DNA of 7,489 bases from the NCBI GenBank assembly GCA_031411495.1, contig JANOBD010000199.1, positions 1 through 7,489 on the forward strand, written 5' to 3'. The translations under genes were made by a program, and so were the position numbers. A model generated the notes under the pieces. The model was not told the origin of the DNA and ran no database searches. It saw only the letters and a list, made by a program, of their open reading frames with translations. Below, in pieces: positions 5,726 through 7,489 of this stretch (positions are counted from its first letter, which is position 1; every line of letters starts with the position of its first letter). This DNA is from JANOBD01 sp031411495 (lineage in GTDB: Bacteria > Planctomycetota > Phycisphaerae > Tepidisphaerales > Tepidisphaeraceae).

Positions 5726-7069
5726 TCACCAACGCTTGTCGAACCAGCGCCTGATCTTCTCTTCGACGACCGCTCGCGGCGTCGCGTATCGTTCCCGCGA
5801 GCGATGAATCAGGTTCTCACGTCGGTTGTGCTGTTCGCTCATCGGTGGAAGTGTTCGCCCCAGGAAGGGCACCTCTTGAGTTCCCTGATTCAGCATCTTG
5901 ACGCAGACCTCGTAATTGCCGAGGCCGCTGAATTGTTCCGGAATAAAGTCGTTGCCGAACTCACGGGCCAACACTTCGGCATCCGATTCTCCAACTCGGA
6001 ATGAAACGATCGTCCCGACGTTTCCGAACACGGCATCCCGAAGTTCAGTCGAAGCCTGCGCGATGTACTGGCCGACGAGTGTCAGGCACAGCCGATACTT
6101 GCGTGCTTCAGAAAGGATGGATGCGAAGCTGTCGGTTGTGAAGTTGTGGTACTCATCGATGAACAACCCGAAGTCGACACGGTCTGATTCGCGCATCACG
6201 GAACGACCCATCGCCGCCAGCTGGAACTGCGTGACCAGAAGTGCTCCGAGCAAAGCCGTCTTGTCGGCGCCCAACCGGCCCTTGGACAAATTGGCGATGA
6301 AGATTCGCCGATGGTCCATGATGAACCGGGCATCGATCTTCGACTTTACTTGCCCCAGAATGTTTCGCATGGGTGTGGCCATCAGAAGCTGGCCCACCTT
6401 GTTCTGAATCGGCGCGATCGCTTCGTTCCGAAACCGCGCATCCCATCGCTCGAACTCATCGCGCCAGAATCGAAGCACCAGCGGATCACTCACCTGCCTG
6501 AGAATCCAGTCGCGGTACCGCTCATCGGTCAAAAGGCGCGGCAATGCGAGCAGGCTCACGTTCTGGCACTCCAGCAACGCGGAGATCGCGTTAGCCAGAA
6601 TGTATTCCAGGCGTGGACCCCACGAATCACCCCAGATGCTTTTGAACGCGCCGACGATGCCGGATACGACCAAGTGCCGATCATCCGATGGAACCGACGC
6701 GAGAAGATTTAGCCCGATCGGATAATCCGTGTCGGCAGGATCGAAGTAGACGACGTCATCGGTTCGGCGTGCAGGAATACTGTCGAGTAATTCGTTCGCC
6801 AGATCACCGTGCGGATCGATTACGGCAACTCCTTCCCCAGCCTCGATGTCCTGGACGATCAGGTTGCGGAGCAGCGTCGATTTTCCCGATCCCGATTTTC
6901 CGATCATGTAGATGTGGGCGCGCCGGTCGCTGCGGCCGAGTCCGAAGTCGGCATTGCCGCCCCAGACGTGCCGGGTTCCGAGTTGTACAAAATGTTCGTG
7001 GCTGTCCATGGCGATCGGAGCATCACGCGAACCACGCGGCATTGCCGTGGGCGCGTGACGTCCAAGCAC
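5726..7069 (-). CDS. VirD4/TraD-like conjugative coupling-type ATPase (HerA/FtsK superfamily), no membrane segment
   Basis: A 447-residue P-loop ATPase of the type usually named type IV secretory system conjugative DNA transfer protein. Such hexameric motors move DNA. Visible motifs: Walker A GKSGSGKST (57-65), VIDPHGD (83-89), VVYFDPADTDYPIGLNLL (106-123), Walker B FGLFIDEYHNF (300-310; D305, E306), a VGQY motif with Q334 in the sensor region, and GTIVSFRVGESDAE near the C-terminus, typical of the TraG/TraD group. VirD4 and TraD normally start with membrane helices; this protein enters the P-loop domain within 50 residues, so it is probably soluble or peripheral, or shortened at the N-terminus. 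The start is a GTG with GGAG 7 bases upstream; an ATG at 7009 is possible. It converges on the ParB-like gene. No relaxase or other secretion gene is in the window, so DNA transfer is inferred. A HerA-like processing role is an alternative. Confidence 0.85.
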   Translation of the reverse strand: MLGRHAPTAMPRGSRDAPIAMDSHEHFVQLGTRHVWGGNADFGLGRSDRRAHIYMIGKSGSGKSTLLRNLIVQDIEAGEGVAVIDPHGDLANELLDSIPARRTDDVVYFDPADTDYPIGLNLLASVPSDDRHLVVSGIVGAFKSIWGDSWGPRLEYILANAISALLECQNVSLLALPRLLTDERYRDWILRQVSDPLVLRFWRDEFERWDARFRNEAIAPIQNKVGQLLMATPMRNILGQVKSKIDARFIMDHRRIFIANLSKGRLGADKTALLGALLVTQFQLAAMGRSVMRESDRVDFGLFIDEYHNFTTDSFASILSEARKYRLCLTLVGQYIAQASTELRDAVFGNVGTIVSFRVGESDAEVLAREFGNDFIPEQFSGLGNYEVCVKMLNQGTQEVPFLGRTLPPMSEQHNRRENLIHRSRERYATPRAVVEEKIRRWFDKRW

Positions 7070-7231
7070 GTCCCCACTCCATTGCGATGGGTGTCAAAAC
7101 ACCGCTCGCGAAGCTGAACACGTTCTCGTCGTCAGGTGAACGCACAGCCGATCGGCGACATGCCATTTGTATAGAGCCGCCGAGGTAATGGGGACATGTT
7201 CAGAAACCCGCAGGGTCAGACAGATGACTCT

Positions 7232-7261
7232 ATTATAGTGGAGCGTGCAGGATTCTGCCAT
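7232..7261 (-). promoter_or_regulatory. Candidate promoter of the VirD4-like ATPase gene
   Basis: A perfect TATAAT (7237-7232) lies 18 bases downstream of ATGGCA (7261-7256), which is 4/6 to the -35 consensus. Predicted start near 7225 leaves a leader of about 155 bases before the GTG at 7069. Its -35 overlaps the spacer of the opposing candidate promoter. Confidence 0.45.
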
Positions 7262-7264
7262 TCG

Positions 7265-7273
7265 TGCTATGAT
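7265..7273 (+). promoter_or_regulatory. Candidate extended -10 promoter of the coiled-coil gene
   Basis: TGCTATGAT on the plus strand is an extended -10 (TGn plus TATGAT, 5/6). No good -35 is seen, which extended -10 promoters can tolerate. Predicted start near 7280 is about 32 bases before the ATG at 7312. Confidence 0.4.
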
Positions 7274-7311
7274 TCTCTCATTATTCACGTCGAATCACTC
7301 ACACATCCAAC

Positions 7312-7489
7312 ATGCCAAACAAGAGCATTGAAGACCTCATCGACGGCCTGGCGATCAGTGTCGCCGAAGGCTTTGCGCGAGTCGAATCGCAGATGAACGA
7401 TCGGTTCGAGAAGGTGAACCAGCGTTTTGATGTTGTTAGCCAGCGCTTCGATGCGGTCGAACAGCGATTGGAGCGGGTCGAGTTCCTCG
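7312..7489 (+). CDS. Coiled-coil protein, partial (runs off the right edge)
   Basis: An open frame of 59 codons begins at the ATG at 7312 (MPNKSIEDLIDGLAISVAEG) and continues past the window end, so the C-terminus is missing. Residues 5-25 look like one amphipathic helix. From residue 32 the sequence repeats in exact heptads: FEKVNQR, FDVVSQR, FDAVEQR, LERVEFL, with hydrophobic residues at the a and d positions, so it should form a long coiled coil. Similar short heptad proteins (x-x-RFDxVExRL) are common as hypothetical proteins in bacteria and phages. The function is unknown. There is no clear Shine-Dalgarno before the ATG, so the start is less certain than for the operon genes. It is divergent from the ATPase gene and may share a regulatory region with it. 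Confidence 0.65.
   Translation, partial: MPNKSIEDLIDGLAISVAEGFARVESQMNDRFEKVNQRFDVVSQRFDAVEQRLERVEFL
7405..7467 (+). repeat. 21-base tandem repeat encoding heptads
   Basis: Three diverged 21-base units (7405-7425, 7426-7446, 7447-7467), each starting with TTC or TTT and ending in a CAGCG-type Gln-Arg pair, followed by a weaker fourth unit to 7488. Each unit encodes one coiled-coil heptad. The spacing suggests growth by in-frame duplication. Confidence 0.55.

Noticed and set aside
7092..7097. TTGACA on the minus strand close to the ATPase start
   Set aside because: No -10-like sequence at 16-18 bases; the expected position falls on the GTG start codon with a GGGACG sequence.
7094..7288. Minus-strand 64-codon frame upstream of the ATPase gene
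   Set aside because: It spans the predicted promoter, has no Shine-Dalgarno that I can see and shows no domain; more likely leader and promoter DNA.
1..7489. CRISPR array, tRNA, rRNA, insertion-sequence ends or classical parS site
   Set aside because: I looked for regular direct repeats with spacers, cloverleaf-like segments, terminal inverted repeats with a transposase and a TGTTNCACGTGAAACA-like site, and found none.

Overview
The window looks like the backbone of a mobile or plasmid-like bacterial element rather than a housekeeping region. It carries an ArdC-type antirestriction protein, a long plasmid-type ParB-like protein, a CHC2/Toprim primase-like protein, two small conserved accessory proteins and a VirD4/TraD-like ATPase. 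The host is bacterial: there are clear Shine-Dalgarno sites and rho-independent terminator hairpins, and base composition is moderately GC-rich. This gene combination is familiar from plasmids and integrative elements of Proteobacteria and Planctomycetes. A planctomycete is my weak first guess from gene content alone. There is no rRNA, relaxase, ParA or integrase to confirm host or element type.

Layout. At 49-381 (minus) is a small multi-spanning membrane protein I do not recognise. A strong hairpin terminator at 472-498 separates it from a minus-strand operon read from 3442 down to 524: ArdC-like protein (3442-2528), 111-aa protein (2425-2090), 90-aa protein (2093-1821), a possible 25-codon mini-gene (1821-1744) and the primase-like protein (1744-524). 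The last four reading frames are joined by ATGA or TGATG stop/start overlaps, each preceded by a good Shine-Dalgarno, so they look translationally coupled.

A 363-base divergent regulatory region (3443-3805) separates this operon from the plus-strand ParB-like gene (3806-5647). It holds two outward-facing perfect TTGACA hexamers and an 18-base perfect palindrome directly against the ArdC ribosome binding site. The ParB-like gene ends at a hairpin terminator (5661-5692). Convergent to it is the VirD4/TraD-like ATPase (7069-5726, minus), which has no membrane segment. A second divergent promoter region (about 7232-7273) separates it from a coiled-coil protein starting at 7312 and cut by the right edge.

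How the genes may work together (inference): ArdC and the primase would protect incoming DNA from restriction and help convert single-stranded DNA to duplex after transfer. The ParB-like protein would bind DNA for regulation or maintenance, and the ATPase would pump DNA. This resembles an entry/establishment module. The least ordinary features are the mini-gene relay at 1744-1821, the palindrome at the ArdC start, and the soluble coupling-type ATPase without visible relaxase or secretion genes.
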